From positions 1-46,252 of the forward strand of contig CALLVV010000056.1 in assembly GCA_938012815.1 (NCBI GenBank): a stretch of 46,252 nt of DNA, written 5' to 3'. The translations under genes and the position numbers were made by a program. Below are positions 15,562-22,853 of this stretch, in pieces. The stretch's first letter is position 1, and each line of letters begins with the position of its first letter. Source of the DNA: an uncultured Propionibacteriaceae bacterium (GTDB lineage Bacteria > Actinomycetota > Actinomycetes > Propionibacteriales > Propionibacteriaceae). The notes beneath the pieces were generated by a model. It searched no databases, was not told where the DNA came from, and saw only the letters and a program-made list of their open reading frames with translations.

Positions 15562-16136
15562 GCAGGCTGTTCCCTCTGTTTCCCGGAGGGCTCACGGGCG
15601 GCCCGGAAGGTCCAGAACTTGTTCACCAGGAAGTTCACCGGGATGGTGCAGACGATGGAGATCAGGTTGGCCCAGTACTGGCGGCTCCGAAGGCCGGAGG
15701 ATCCGTCGAAGACGGTGGCGGGCAGCGCGACCGGGGAATGAGGGTGCATCAGGGCCGTGATGATCACCTGGCCCACGGCCAGCGCGACCAGTCCGACGAT
15801 CAGGAAGGGCCAGTACTCCCGGAACCAACCGGCCAGTTTGTGGGACTTGAAGGTCCACCAGCGGTTCAGCTGGAAGTTGAACAGGTTCGCCAGCAGGAAC
15901 GCGATGGTGGACATGACGTGGTACCAGCGGATGTTGTACTCGGTGCCCGGGATGGCGAACCACACGCCCTCCCCCTCGGGAACGCCCGCGCTGGCCCAGA
16001 GCAGCGGGAACAGCTTCCGGCACGCGATGAGTACCCCCATGTTCACCAGAACACCGAAACCACCCACGAGACCGAACCGGATGAACTGCCACAGGGAGTC
16101 CTTGTTGTTCCGGAGCAATTGACCGATCGCGTTCAT
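15543..16136 (-). CDS. GtrA family membrane protein
   Basis: A 197-residue protein with four hydrophobic segments (FGLVGGFGVLVNMGVLIAC, VMSTIAFLLANLFNFQLNRW, PFLIVGLVALAVGQVIITAL, ANLISIVCTIPVNFLVNKFW) and the paired NRWWTF and NKFWTF motifs that mark the GtrA/DPMS flippase-like family. Such proteins move lipid-linked sugars across the membrane or help polysaccharide glycosylation; which one here is unknown. It starts 9 bases after the mutM stop with GAGGAT upstream and overlaps smc by 19 bases. The insertion of a GtrA gene between mutM and smc is not the common order. Confidence 0.88.
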   Translation of the reverse strand: MNAIGQLLRNNKDSLWQFIRFGLVGGFGVLVNMGVLIACRKLFPLLWASAGVPEGEGVWFAIPGTEYNIRWYHVMSTIAFLLANLFNFQLNRWWTFKSHKLAGWFREYWPFLIVGLVALAVGQVIITALMHPHSPVALPATVFDGSSGLRSRQYWANLISIVCTIPVNFLVNKFWTFRAAREPSGKQREQPACTSNS

Positions 16137-16145
16137 GCACCATCC

Positions 16146-16979
16146 TCACGGCTTGGGCAGCCGCTGGCATCTCGGGCACAGGAAGCTGCTTCGATTGGCG
16201 AATCGCCGGCGCACCACGGGTGTTGCGCAGCGTCGGCATGGTTGGTCCTCGCGCCCGTAGGCGTCGAGTCCACGTTCAAAATACCCCGATTCGCCGTTGA
16301 CATTGACATACAGCGAATCGAAGGAAGTACCGCCGGCGGCCAGGGCCTCCGACATGACATCGCGGGCGTGCCCCAGCAGGGCGACGGCGCGGGCCTGGGC
16401 GAGGTGCTGCGTGGGGTGGTCGAAGTGCAGCTTCGCGCGCCACAGGGATTCGTCGGCGTAAATGTTCCCGATCCCGGAGATGAGTCCTTGGTCGAGGATG
16501 GCGCGCTTGACGGTGGTTCGTCTTCCCCGCATCCGCCGGGCCACCGCTGCGGGATCAAAATCGGGGTCGAAGGGATCGAGAGCGATGTGCTGGACCGGGC
16601 ACTCGCCACCTCCGGGAACGTACTCGAGCCCTCCGAACATGCGCTGGTCGACGAAACGCAACTGGGTGCCGTCGTCGAGATCGAACAGGACCCGCGTGTT
16701 GCGCAGCCGGGGGTCCCGGGGCCGGTTAACCCGGAATTGTCCGCTCATCCCCAGGTGGGCGATCATGGCGTCGTCGCCCAGGACCAGCCAGAGATACTTG
16801 CCGCGGCGCGCGACGGCATCGACTGCCCGGCCCGTCAGATCGGAGACGAAACCCTCCGGGCCCGCAGGATGGGAACGCACGGGACGGGGATGGACAACGG
16901 TGACCGCTTCGATCTCGCGTCCTTTGAGGTGGTTCTCCAGGCCCCGGCGCACCACCTCGACCTCCGGGAGTTCAGGCAT
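16146..16979 (-). CDS. mutM: Formamidopyrimidine-DNA glycosylase
   Basis: Removes oxidised purines such as 8-oxoguanine and cuts the abasic site. The 277-residue protein begins MPELPEVEVV, so the catalytic Pro and Glu follow the Met. It has the conserved Lys in ARRGKYLWL, the H2TH segment DQGLISGIGNIYADESLW, and a C-terminal zinc finger CRRC...CPRC with an Arg in the ANRSSF hairpin that contacts DNA. The ATG at 16979 overlaps the rnc stop by eight bases. The frame stays open upstream, but only within rnc. It is part of the rpmF-rnc-mutM chain. Confidence 0.97.
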   Translation of the reverse strand: MPELPEVEVVRRGLENHLKGREIEAVTVVHPRPVRSHPAGPEGFVSDLTGRAVDAVARRGKYLWLVLGDDAMIAHLGMSGQFRVNRPRDPRLRNTRVLFDLDDGTQLRFVDQRMFGGLEYVPGGGECPVQHIALDPFDPDFDPAAVARRMRGRRTTVKRAILDQGLISGIGNIYADESLWRAKLHFDHPTQHLAQARAVALLGHARDVMSEALAAGGTSFDSLYVNVNGESGYFERGLDAYGREDQPCRRCATPVVRRRFANRSSFLCPRCQRLPKP

Positions 16980-17703
16980 CCGGCAGCAGGCTCCGGCAGG
17001 CCTCGTGGGCGGCCAGCTGTTCGGCACGTTTCTTACTGGAGGCGACCCCCGAGCCGGCAGCTCTTCCGCCAACCATGGCGGTGGCGGTGAAGACACGCTG
17101 ATGGTCGGGTCCTTCACCGATGATCTCGTAGCGGGGGGGCTCCAGGCCGTTGTGGGCGCAGTACTCCTGCAGGGCGGTCTTGTAGTCGGTGTAGTGCCCC
17201 TGCAACTCGCTGGAGGCGATTCGTTCATCGAGCAGGGCGTGCACGAAACCGGCGGAGGCCTCCGCACCGCAGGACAGGTGGATGGCGCCGATCACCGCTT
17301 CCATGGTGTCGGCCAGAATGGAGGTCTTGTCCGCTCCCCCGGTGTTTATCTCCCCTTGCCCCAGGCGGATCAGTTCCCCCAGGTCAAGTTCACGGGCCAC
17401 CTCCGCCAGGGCGTGGGAGCTGACCACCGATGCGCGCAGCTTGGCGAGCTGTCCCTCGGCCAGATCGGGAAAGGACCTGAAGATGTGCTCGGTTACCACG
17501 ATCTGCAACACCGCATCGCCCAGAAACTCCAGCCTCTCGTTGCTGGGGATGCGTCCGTGTTCGAAGGCGAAACTGCGGTGGGTGAAGGCAAGCTCAAACA
17601 GCTGGGTGTCCACCTGGACACCCAGCTCGTCGAGGAGGGCGGACAGCTTGTTCAGGCCTCGACGACCTGACGACGGGCGCCCTTGGCACCGTACTGGCCA
17701 CAC
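16972..17703 (-). CDS. rnc: Ribonuclease III
   Basis: Double-strand RNA endonuclease for rRNA and mRNA processing. The signature NERLEFLGDAVLQ, a second acidic site in ILADTMEAVIGAIHL and a C-terminal double-strand RNA-binding domain (from DYKTALQEYCAHNG to KKRAEQLAAHEACRSLL) are intact. The start is uncertain. The GTG at 17703 lies 52 bases inside rpmF and adds about 17 basic residues (WPVRCQGRPSSGRRG) that look like out-of-frame rpmF sequence, while family similarity begins near LNKLSALLDELG, just after the rpmF stop, where only CTG codons or an internal GTG (VDTQL) are available. The true protein may therefore be 225-230 residues. It is cotranscribed with rpmF upstream and mutM downstream. 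Confidence 0.93.
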   Translation of the reverse strand: MWPVRCQGRPSSGRRGLNKLSALLDELGVQVDTQLFELAFTHRSFAFEHGRIPSNERLEFLGDAVLQIVVTEHIFRSFPDLAEGQLAKLRASVVSSHALAEVARELDLGELIRLGQGEINTGGADKTSILADTMEAVIGAIHLSCGAEASAGFVHALLDERIASSELQGHYTDYKTALQEYCAHNGLEPPRYEIIGEGPDHQRVFTATAMVGGRAAGSGVASSKKRAEQLAAHEACRSLLPDA

Positions 17704-17843
17704 GAGGGGCAGGCGGTGTGGGACAGGTGCGGTTCACGGCAGGCCGGGTTCACGCAGGTGACGGTGGGGACGACGGAAGTCTTCCACTGCGCACGACGCG
17801 AACGGGTGTTGCTGCGCGACATCTTGCGCTTCGGAACGGCCAC
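17652..17843 (-). CDS. rpmF: 50S ribosomal protein bL32
   Basis: Large-subunit protein bL32, 63 residues. The basic N-terminus AVPKRKMSRSNTRSRRAQWK and a four-cysteine zinc site (CVNPAC and CPSCG) are clear. The GTG at 17843 has GAGGAG upstream. It lies 82 bases after the YceD/DUF177 gene, a pairing conserved in most bacteria, and its 3' end is close to or overlapped by rnc. Confidence 0.96.
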   Translation of the reverse strand: MAVPKRKMSRSNTRSRRAQWKTSVVPTVTCVNPACREPHLSHTACPSCGQYGAKGARRQVVEA

Positions 17844-17925
17844 GATCTTCTCCTCGGACTTGTTGAATCCGCCGGTCCACCCAACCCCGCGGGGCTGCGC
17901 CGACCAGCGGCTCCCTGTTCTGGTC

Positions 17926-18474
17926 TCAGTTCTCGCTGCCGAATTCGAGCCCCGCCAGCTTTTCCCACCGCGGGTCAACCTTCTTCTCGTGCCCGTGATC
18001 CGGGTCGTCATTCAGGTTGAACCCGCATTCCTGGCACAGGCCGAGGCAGTCGGGATCACACAGGGGCGTGAACGGCAACTCCAGCACCACAGCGTCGCGC
18101 AGGGCCTCCTCGAGGTCGATGACGTCGTCAACCACGACGCTCTCGTCCTCGTCCACCTCGTTCCCGGGGTAGAAGTAGAGTTCCTGCAACTCGAAGGTCT
18201 TCTCGCCCTCGATTGCACTCAGGCATCGGGCGCACTCACCACGCAGCTGCGCGCGAGCCGTTCCCGTGACCAGCACTCCTTCGACGACCGCCTCAAGTTT
18301 GAGGTCGAGATCGACTTCGGAGTCCTGTGGCACTGAGATCACGTCGTAACCGAGATCGGCCGGAGCGGGGACGTCCACCCGAATTTCCTTCATCGCTCCC
18401 GGACGGCGTCCCAGCTCCAGCACGTCGAAAACGTAGGGAGAACGACGGTCCGGGTGGTGATGCACGGAGTTCAT
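17926..18474 (-). CDS. YceD/DUF177 family protein (23S rRNA accumulation type)
   Basis: A 182-residue member of the DUF177 family linked to large ribosomal RNA accumulation in plants and bacteria. The conserved region LRGECARCLSAIEGEKTFELQE is followed by an acidic stretch and a second cysteine group, CDPDCLGLCQECGFNLN, near the end, giving two CxxC-like pairs that may bind zinc. The ATG at 18474 has GAAGGG ten bases upstream; another Met three codons earlier is too close to that site. It is placed before rpmF as in most genomes, and a -10 box TAGGAT lies about 55 bases upstream. Confidence 0.92.
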   Translation of the reverse strand: MNSVHHHPDRRSPYVFDVLELGRRPGAMKEIRVDVPAPADLGYDVISVPQDSEVDLDLKLEAVVEGVLVTGTARAQLRGECARCLSAIEGEKTFELQELYFYPGNEVDEDESVVVDDVIDLEEALRDAVVLELPFTPLCDPDCLGLCQECGFNLNDDPDHGHEKKVDPRWEKLAGLEFGSEN

Positions 18475-18527
18475 GGCTTGCATTCCCTTCGTCCGATCGA
18501 CCACAACCACGTCATGACCGAGGAGCA

Positions 18528-18533
18528 ATCCTA
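18528..18533 (-). promoter_or_regulatory. -10 box of the yceD-like/rpmF/rnc operon
   Basis: TAGGAT on the minus strand, predicting a leader of about 47 bases before the start at 18474. The remaining part of the 220-base divergent region (18475-18694) shows nothing else I can name. Confidence 0.4.
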
Positions 18534-18694
18534 CCGAGTCGGGGAAGATTCGCCAAACATCTCGACGAGACTCGGGTGATGTCCCCTGTGCTACGCGCGA
18601 CTCAACCACGGGAGGTCGGCGAAAGCCGGGCCCCTGGTCGCCTGTTAATCCTGGCACCAGTTCGATATCCGAAGCATCAGGGAGGGAGGGAATC

Positions 18695-18868
18695 GTGGAC
18701 CCGCACGACATGCCGTTCGACTACGTGGACCGCTTCCGTTCCCTCCTACCCCCGGGCGCCTGGCAGGGCCTCGCCCGGGACCTGGCCAAGAACGACGTGC
18801 TGGCCCTGCTGGCCGAGCGCTCGGCGGAGCGCAGACCCCGAACCGTCCGGCGCATCCCCATTGACTGA
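18695..18868 (+). CDS. Small hypothetical protein before the ArsA-like fragment
   Basis: A 57-residue ORF starting with GTG (VDPHDMPFDYVDRFRSLL) and ending RRIPID. Translation is supported by a very strong purine-rich ribosome site, GGGAGGGAGGG, four bases before the start. The sequence is charged, with a Leu-rich helix (ARDLAKNDVLALLAERSAER), no signal peptide and no cysteine. It lies 74 bases before an ArsA-type ATPase start on the same strand and may have been its operon partner. I do not recognise a family. It seems intact although the genes after it are broken. Confidence 0.55.
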   Translation: MDPHDMPFDYVDRFRSLLPPGAWQGLARDLAKNDVLALLAERSAERRPRTVRRIPID

Positions 18869-18942
18869 ACCCCGCCATCGACCGGACAGACCCATCCCAC
18901 ATAGTTCGATTTTCGAATGATTCCCCAACGGAAGGAGCAGCC

Positions 18943-19180
18943 ATGGAGCGACCGATCCTACTGACCGGGAAAGGAGGCGTCGGCAAGACATCGCTGGCGG
19001 CCGCCCACGCCGTCGCCTCGGCCGGGAGCGGAAAACGCACGCTCCTGGCGAGCATGGACGCCGCCCACAACCTCTCGGACCTGTTCGACTCCCCCCCCGG
19101 CGCCCGAACCCACCGAGGTGACCCCAAACCTGGAGATCACCGAGGTGGATGCGGGGCGTGTCGCCGAGGAGGAGTTCACG
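18943..19180 (+). pseudogene. ArsA/GET3-type ATPase, N-terminal fragment with frameshift
   Basis: The start is intact: GGAAGGAG before the ATG, then MERPILLTGKGGVGKTSLAA with the deviant Walker A of ArsA/MinD ATPases and the segment LASMDAAHNLSDLFD, which matches the DPAHSLSD-like motif. In the following run of eight C (19091-19098) the frame is lost. With seven C it would read on as APEPTEVTPNLEITEVDAGR, a normal ArsA continuation. Similarity stops near 19180, where a binding-protein sequence begins. About 75 of an expected 300 or more residues remain. It is therefore broken by both a homopolymer shift and a deletion. Confidence 0.82.
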
Positions 19181-20211
19181 GTCAGGGTGCTGCGCCTCGG
19201 GAACCGAGACCGTTCCGCTCCCCGAGCGGCTCACGAACCACCAAGAAGTCGTGATCGCCATGGATCCGTCCACGGTCAAGGCCCCATTCGACCCGATCAA
19301 GGGCTTCGGTGAGTCGGGAGTGCTGCTCTTCAACAGCTCTCTTCTGACCGCGGATGAGAAGAACCAGATCGTCAACGACGTTGGCGACCGGCTACGAGAC
19401 GAGCCCCGACGGCCTGGTGTGGACCTTCAAGATCCGCACGGACATCAAGTTCACCGATGGAACCGCCCTGACGGCCGAGGACGTCGCCTTCACCTACAAC
19501 CAGGCGAAGGAGGCCGCCAAGGTCAGCCTGCCGGGATTCGACACCGCCGTGGCAACCGGAACCGACACCGTGGAGATCCGACTCACCACTCCCTCCTCCA
19601 CCCTGCTGTACACGGCGGCGACGCTGGGCATCGTCCCGAGGAGCACCTACTCCGACGGTTTCGGGGACAACCCGGTCGGTTCGGGTCCGTGGAGGTTCGG
19701 CCACTACACCCAGGGCCAGCAGCTGATCCTGGAACGCAACGACGACTACCACGGAGCCAAGGCGAAGTTCGCCAAGGCCACCCTGTTGCTGATGGAATCC
19801 GACGCGGCGCTCGCGGCGGCCCAGTCGGGGCAGGTCGACCTCGCCTGCGTCTACCCGGCACTCTCCTCCCAGCAGGTCCCCGGTTTCTCGCTGACCAGCC
19901 TGCCCACCTTCGACCCCCGGGTGATCTCCCTGCCGTGCGTGACCCCCGGGGCCTACGAGGTGGAGGGGCAGAGCGTCGGCAATGCGGTCACCAGCGACCC
20001 GGTGATTCGTAAGGCGATGGCAACCGCCCTGAACCGGGAGCAGATCGTGAAGGACTGCCTGCTGGGTTACGGTGAGGTGGCCTTCGATATCTTCGATGCC
20101 TTCCCCTGGGGCATCAAACAGGAAGTAGCGAGTCTGAAGGACGGTGACGTCGCCGGGGCCGAGGCGATGCTGGACCAGGCGGGCTGGGCCAAGGGCGAGG
20201 GCGGAATCCGC
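19181..20211 (+). pseudogene. Peptide/nickel-type ABC transporter binding protein, truncated at both ends and frameshifted
   Basis: Family 5 solute-binding protein remnant. It begins at a lipoprotein-like SGCCASGTETV, so most of the signal peptide is missing, then EVVIAMDPSTVKAPFDPIKG. One extra base near 19380 breaks the frame: the code before it ends KNQIVND and the next frame continues LATGYETSPDGLVWTFKI, which is contiguous in intact relatives. The second part runs through TDGTALTAEDVAFTYNQAKE, GSGPWRFGHYTQGQQLILER and MLDQAGWAKGEGGIR, then stops at a junction near 20211. About 340 of the usual 500 or more residues are left. It cannot make a working protein. Confidence 0.85.
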
Positions 20212-20212
20212 G

Positions 20213-20803
20213 ATGATCTTCGCGGTCAGCGTCATCACGTTCTTCCTGGCGAAGGCCGCCGGTTTCGACCCGGTCGACGCCTACTTCGGCAGCGAACTGA
20301 CCGCCAGTCCCGAACAGAGGGCCGCCCTGGCCAGCAAGTGGGGGGTGGACCAGCCCACCGTTGTGCAGTTCGGCCTGTGGTGGTGGAACCTCTTGCACGG
20401 CGACCTGGGGACCTCGCTGGTTTTCGAGAGACCCGTGTCAGCGGTGATCGGGGACGCCCTGGCCAACTCGTCCATGTTGTTGTTCATCGCGTGGCTGGCC
20501 TCCGGGTTGCTGGGGGCCGGCCTCGGGATGGTCGCGGGAAAGAACCGGGGGCGTTTCCTCGACCGGGTCATCAGCACCGTCTGCTACGTGTTCGCAGCCA
20601 TCCCCACCTTCTGGTTCGGGATAGTGCTGCTGCTGATCTTCGCCGTGTGGTTGAGGTGGTCCCCGATCGGTTTGTCGGCCCCCATCGGCAAAACCTTCTC
20701 CGAGACAACCCTCGCCGAGCGTCTCAACCATCTGGTGCTGCTGATAGACCGTTGCGGCCAGTCCCTGTCGACCCTGATCAATCCCCGGACCTCCCAGAGG
20801 TAG
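20213..20803 (+). pseudogene. Hybrid remnant of two ABC permeases (DppB-like body fused to DppC-like tail)
   Basis: From the ATG at 20213 the frame gives AVSVITFFLAKAAGFDPVDA, GVDQPTVVQFGLWWWNLLHG and the DppB-type segments DLGTSLVFERPVSAVI and YVFAAIPTFWFGIVLLLIF. The first membrane helix is partly missing and the binding-protein motif region (EAA loop) of DppB is absent. After ERLNHLVL the sequence jumps in frame to LIDRCGQSLSTLINPRTSQR, which looks like the C-terminus of a DppC-type partner just before the ATPase gene. It is most simply an internal deletion of roughly 1 kb joining two neighbouring permease genes. The product of about 196 residues is unlikely to function. Confidence 0.75.
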
Positions 20804-20809
20804 GCACAG

Positions 20810-21622
20810 ATGTCGCTGCTCGAAATACGCAACCTGTACGTCGGTTTCGCGATGTACCACACCTTCTACCGACGCCGGATCGGCTACGGGGTGGAGAACC
20901 TGACCCTGACCGCCGAGCCGGGCGAGATCCTCGGGATAGTGGGGGCCTCCGGATCGGGCAAGAGCCTGCTGGCCCACGCGATCATGGACCTGCTACCGAG
21001 GAACGCCGTCAAACACGGCGAAATCCTCTTCAAGGGTGAACCCGTCGCTGGGAAACGTGTTCTCGAACTCAGGCGGAAGAGCTTCGCGCTCATTCCGCAG
21101 TCAATCAGTTTCCTCGACCCGCTGCTCAAGGTCAAACACCAGTTGCGGACGGGACCCACCCCTGACGAGGAGGAACTGGCACACATCGCCGAACGCCTCG
21201 ACCTGTCGCCGCGCGATCTGGAGAAGTACCCCTTCCAGTTGTCGGGAGGCATGGCCCGCCGGATCCTCCTGGCAACCGCGATCCTCAGCCCCGCGGAGCT
21301 GATAATCGCCGACGAACCGACGCCGGGGCTGAGCGTGAAACTCGCGGAACAGCTGCTCGCGGATTTCAGGTCGCTCGCGGATCAGGGGCGCTGCGTGCTC
21401 ATCATCTCCCACGATGTGGACCTGATCAGCGCGGTCGCCGACCGGGTGGCCGTCCTGAACCGGGGAAGGCTGGTGACCTGCATGCCGACCCGCGAGTTCA
21501 CCCACCCCGACGACTTCGATCAGCCTCCCTACGTCAAGGCGTTGTGGAAGGCGTTGCCGCAGAACGAGTTCTGCACGGAAATCCCCGATTCCCGGGAGGA
21601 GCCGACACGTGCTGACAGCTGA
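20810..21622 (+). CDS. ABC transporter ATPase, DppD/NikD type (orphan)
   Basis: A 270-residue ATPase that appears complete: Walker A GASGSGKSLLAHA near residue 43, Q-loop IPQSISFLDP, signature LSGGMARRI, Walker B LIIADEPTPGL and switch His in LIISHDVDLIS. It is of the oligopeptide/nickel importer class, judged by its length, the DLLPR region and its place after permease remnants. The ATG at 20810 follows the hybrid permease stop by six bases, with AGAGG upstream. The transporter it belonged to is broken on both sides, so it is probably non-functional in context or on its way to decay. Confidence 0.85.
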   Translation: MSLLEIRNLYVGFAMYHTFYRRRIGYGVENLTLTAEPGEILGIVGASGSGKSLLAHAIMDLLPRNAVKHGEILFKGEPVAGKRVLELRRKSFALIPQSISFLDPLLKVKHQLRTGPTPDEEELAHIAERLDLSPRDLEKYPFQLSGGMARRILLATAILSPAELIIADEPTPGLSVKLAEQLLADFRSLADQGRCVLIISHDVDLISAVADRVAVLNRGRLVTCMPTREFTHPDDFDQPPYVKALWKALPQNEFCTEIPDSREEPTRADS

Positions 21623-21796
21623 ACACATCACCTTCGGCTACCGTCACGGCCAGCCGATTCTGAACGACGTCTCGGCCCGGCTGGAACCCGGGCAAGTGCT
21701 GGGGTTGGTGGCGCCGTCAGGGTTCGGGAAGAGCACCCTGGGCAAGATCATGGCCGGGTGGATCAACCGGTTCCGGGGGACCGTCGCCCTGGGCGG
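21609..21796 (+). pseudogene. ABC transporter ATPase, DppF/NikE type, N-terminal fragment
   Basis: The GTG at 21609 overlaps the upstream ATPase by 14 bases, the normal DppD-DppF coupling. It encodes about 62 recognisable residues: MLTAEHITFGYRHGQPILND, Walker A APSGFGKSTLGKIMAGW, then FRGTVALGG. After 21796 the sequence is the 3' end of coaD read antisense, so the remaining 150-200 residues are gone. The breakpoint is within a few bases of the coaD stop codon. Confidence 0.85.
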
Positions 21797-21798
21797 GG

Positions 21799-22278
21799 CT
21801 ACCGCGCATCCCGCAGCCGGGCGGCGGCCTCGGCCACGCACGGTGGCACGTGGAGTGAGACGTCGCCGCCGAGTTTGATCACCTCCCGGGTGATAGTGCT
21901 GGAGAGGGTGACGTGCTGGGCCGCCGCTGGCAGCAGGACCGTCTCCAGGCCCGTCAGCGAATGGTTCATGTTGGCCAGCTGAAGCTCGAAGTCAAAATCG
22001 GCGCCGAATCTCAGCCCCTTGACCACGGTGGTTATGCCGTGTTCCCTCGCGAAATCGACCAGCAACCCGTCCATCTCCTCCACGGTGACCCCGTCGAGGT
22101 GGGCGGTGGCTTCCCTCACCAGGCCGATGCGCTGCTCCCCGAACAGGTAACCGGCCTTCAGACTGTTGCGTCCCACGGCCACCAGCACCTCCCCGAACAG
22201 GTCACGGGCCCGGGTGATGATGTTCAGGTGGCCGTTGGTGATGGGGTCGAAGGAGCCGGGGCACAGCACCTTGGTCAT
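21799..22278 (-). CDS. coaD: Phosphopantetheine adenylyltransferase
   Basis: Makes dephospho-CoA from 4'-phosphopantetheine and ATP, the fourth step of CoA synthesis. The 159 residues equal the usual length. N-terminal CPGSFDPITNGHLNIITRA holds the TxGH nucleotide motif, and SSTITREVIKLGGDVS is the C-terminal ATP loop. The ATG overlaps the rsmD stop (ATGA). The stop codon at 21799-21801 lies directly at the breakpoint of the decayed transporter, yet the protein seems whole. Confidence 0.97.
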   Translation of the reverse strand: MTKVLCPGSFDPITNGHLNIITRARDLFGEVLVAVGRNSLKAGYLFGEQRIGLVREATAHLDGVTVEEMDGLLVDFAREHGITTVVKGLRFGADFDFELQLANMNHSLTGLETVLLPAAAQHVTLSSTITREVIKLGGDVSLHVPPCVAEAAARLRDAR

Positions 22279-22853
22279 GATTCTCCTGCCGGTTTCGTGG
22301 CTGCGAAGTAGAGGCTCGTCTCACCGTAGTCCCGGCGCCAGTCGTCGTCGAGGCCGCCCGGCCACACCGGAGGGAGGCACCGTTTCGAGCGCTCGACCAC
22401 CACAAGGGCCTGCGGGTTCAGTATCCCGGGGAAAAACAAGGGGGCCAGGGCCCTGTCGAGGAGCGCCGAGTTCATCTCGTAGGGCGGATCCACGAAGACG
22501 AGATCCCAAGGGCCGGCAGGAATCCGCCCCTCGACTCTTCCGCCCCGCGCATCGATGCGCAGCCCGGCCCGGCGGGCGTTGCCCGCGATCAGGTTCGCGG
22601 TGTGGGAGTCGACGGCCACCACCCGGGAGGCTCCCCGGCTGGCGGCCTCCAGCGCGACCGCTCCGGTGCCTGCGTAGAGGTCCAGCACCGCGAGCCCCGC
22701 CAGGTGTTTCTCCGCCGGTTCCCCGACGGTACCGAACCACGTGACGAGGGTGGAGAACAGCGCCTCCCGAACCCTGTCGCTGGTGGGGCGGGTTCCGCAG
22801 CGGGGTGCTGTCAGCTGCGTTCCCTTCGCACGTCCCGCGATGATGCGTGTCAT
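22275..22853 (-). CDS. rsmD: 16S rRNA (guanine966-N2)-methyltransferase
   Basis: Methylates G966 of 16S rRNA in the 30S subunit using SAM. The 192-residue protein starts MTRIIAGRAKGTQL and carries GTRPTSDRVREALFSTL, the SAM-binding VLDLYAGTGAVALEAASRGA and catalytic DPPYE. The ATG at 22853 is chosen since it overlaps the recG stop by four bases and has GGAG upstream; an in-frame Met five codons earlier lies within recG. It stands in a coupled recG-rsmD-coaD chain, each joint being ATGA. Confidence 0.96.
   Translation of the reverse strand: MTRIIAGRAKGTQLTAPRCGTRPTSDRVREALFSTLVTWFGTVGEPAEKHLAGLAVLDLYAGTGAVALEAASRGASRVVAVDSHTANLIAGNARRAGLRIDARGGRVEGRIPAGPWDLVFVDPPYEMNSALLDRALAPLFFPGILNPQALVVVERSKRCLPPVWPGGLDDDWRRDYGETSLYFAATKPAGES

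Noticed and set aside
13486..15741. Long plus-strand open frame opposite smc
   Set aside because: Mirror of the Ala/Glu/Arg-rich coiled-coil coding of smc; no recognisable family and no ribosome site.
16972..17703. rnc start at the GTG inside rpmF taken as certain
   Set aside because: The extra N-terminal residues look like out-of-frame rpmF; it is kept only as the furthest possible start and flagged as uncertain.
19149..20012. A 287-residue plus-strand frame across the ArsA and binding-protein remnants
   Set aside because: Only residues about 11-76 match a binding protein; the rest is out-of-frame translation after the 19380 insertion.
21609..21878. Reading the second ATPase fragment as a complete 89-residue protein
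   Set aside because: After about residue 62 it is antisense coaD sequence; Walker B and the signature are absent.
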